The translations under genes and the position numbers were made by a program. Shown here one piece after another: positions 7,662-7,935 of a stretch of 7,935 bases of DNA (within the stretch, counting starts at the first letter, position 1; each line of letters starts with the position of its first letter). The notes below the pieces were generated by a model. It did no database searches, had not been told where the DNA came from, and saw only the letters and a program-made list of their open reading frames with translations. The stretch comes from Pseudomonas sp. (GTDB lineage Bacteria > Pseudomonadota > Gammaproteobacteria > Pseudomonadales > Pseudomonadaceae), in assembly GCA_029240955.1 (NCBI GenBank), contig JARDZH010000064.1, forward strand, positions 1 to 7,935, in the 5' to 3' direction.

Positions 7662-7785
7662 GATCCAGGCGGCTTGGGCTTCAGGGGCGCTAACAGTAAC
7701 AGCTTGTAAGGGCAGGAAAAAGGTCGCAGGTGCAGCCGTTCAGGGTAGGAAGAGTCGGCCGCTCCTGTGTGAACGGCCGATCCGG
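7662..7785. other. Intergenic region between mltD and the nppA1/yejA operon
   Basis: This is the only sizeable non-coding stretch in the window (124 bp). Its mltD-proximal end carries a GC hairpin, and the remainder must hold the operon promoter if the operon has its own. The best -10-like hexamer I see on the minus strand is TACTGT (7698-7693), about 30 bases before the GTG start, but no good -35 element pairs with it at 16-18 bases. A T-run at 7722-7718 (minus strand) lies between the two. No operator or riboswitch was recognisable. Confidence 0.6.
7754..7781 (-). terminator. Putative terminator hairpin after mltD
   Basis: A perfect 7-bp inverted repeat (TCGGCCG at 7780-7774 and CGGCCGA at 7761-7755 on the minus strand) encloses a 12-base loop and can be extended by one G-T pair. 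It begins 5 bases past the mltD stop. The bases that follow (CTCTTCCT) are pyrimidine-rich but contain no true U-run, so intrinsic termination may be weak or partial. The loop-stem text ACACAGGAGCGGCC is faintly like Pseudomonas REP sequences, but a single copy cannot establish that. Confidence 0.45.
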
Positions 7786-7935
7786 TCAATGCGGCAGGTA
7801 GACCGTCAGGGTCTGACCCGGTTTCAGGGCTTTACCGGTACGCGGATTCCAGCGCTTGAGATGTTGCATCTCGACGTTGAAGCGCTTGGCGACCAGATAC
7901 ATCGAGTCGCCTTTCTTGATCTTGTACTGCATGGA
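7786..7935 (-). CDS. mltD: C-terminal LysM domain of a murein transglycosylase, probably MltD (runs off the right edge)
   Basis: Only the last 49 codons are in the window. They encode one LysM peptidoglycan-binding repeat: YKIKKGDSMYLVAKRFNV, then LKRWNP and LKPGQTLTVYL, ending at a TGA at 7788-7786. The KKGD start, the WNP turn and the KPGQ.L end are the standard LysM pattern. Assignment to mltD, a membrane-associated lytic transglycosylase that cleaves peptidoglycan to 1,6-anhydromuropeptides, is inferred from two things: E. coli MltD ends in LysM repeats, and in P. aeruginosa mltD lies directly upstream of the nppA1 cluster. The catalytic domain is not visible, so another LysM protein cannot be excluded from this fragment alone. 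Confidence 0.8.
   Translation of the reverse strand, partial: SMQYKIKKGDSMYLVAKRFNVEMQHLKRWNPRTGKALKPGQTLTVYLPH

Noticed and set aside
5931..7709. A 592-codon open frame on the plus strand opposite nppA1, with similar long plus-strand frames at 1865-2953 and 985-1923
   Set aside because: These lie antisense to well-conserved genes, have biased compositions rich in Q, R, H and E without domain motifs, and are the expected by-product of high-GC third codon positions.
1..7935. Mobile elements, CRISPR, tRNA/rRNA genes or signs of recent transfer
   Set aside because: No transposase, integrase, regular direct-repeat array, terminal inverted repeats or tRNA-like fold was seen. Codon use and gene order look like conserved Pseudomonas chromosome throughout.

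Overview
The window is about 60% GC by eye and reads as core chromosome of a Pseudomonas. FabI is almost canonical for the genus. The gene order mltD, two tandem yejA-type binding proteins, yejB, yejE, yejF, fabI also matches the block I recall from P. aeruginosa PAO1 as PA1812 to PA1806. The exact species cannot be fixed from the sequence. A P. syringae/P. fluorescens-type pseudomonad is a guess.

Every gene I can support lies on the minus strand, so transcription runs from high to low coordinates. In that order: the 3' end of mltD, a lytic transglycosylase seen here only as its terminal LysM domain (7935-7786); a 124-bp intergenic stretch with a probable terminator hairpin; two tandem periplasmic binding proteins of the YejA/NppA type (nppA1, 7661-5832; nppA2, 5835-3976); two inner-membrane permeases (nppB/yejB, 3974-2901; nppC/yejE, 2899-1880); a fused double ATPase (nppD/yejF, 1878-268); and the first 83 codons of fabI, the enoyl-ACP reductase (249-1).

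The five transporter genes form a very tight operon. The two binding-protein genes overlap by ATGA, and the next three junctions are each stop-C-ATG with a single base between. Together they encode a complete peptide ABC importer of the Yej/Npp type, which family knowledge links to uptake of microcin C and peptidyl-nucleoside antibiotics, and in alphaproteobacteria to muropeptides. fabI follows after only 18 bp with no visible terminator, so read-through from the transporter operon into an essential lipid-synthesis gene is likely.

I see no mobile element, CRISPR array, RNA gene or foreign insert, and no wholly new system. The points worth a second look are the binding-protein duplication, its physical link to a peptidoglycan-cleaving enzyme, the repeated one-base junctions, short blocks of exact DNA identity between the two binding-protein genes, and the poorly marked GTG start of the first operon gene.
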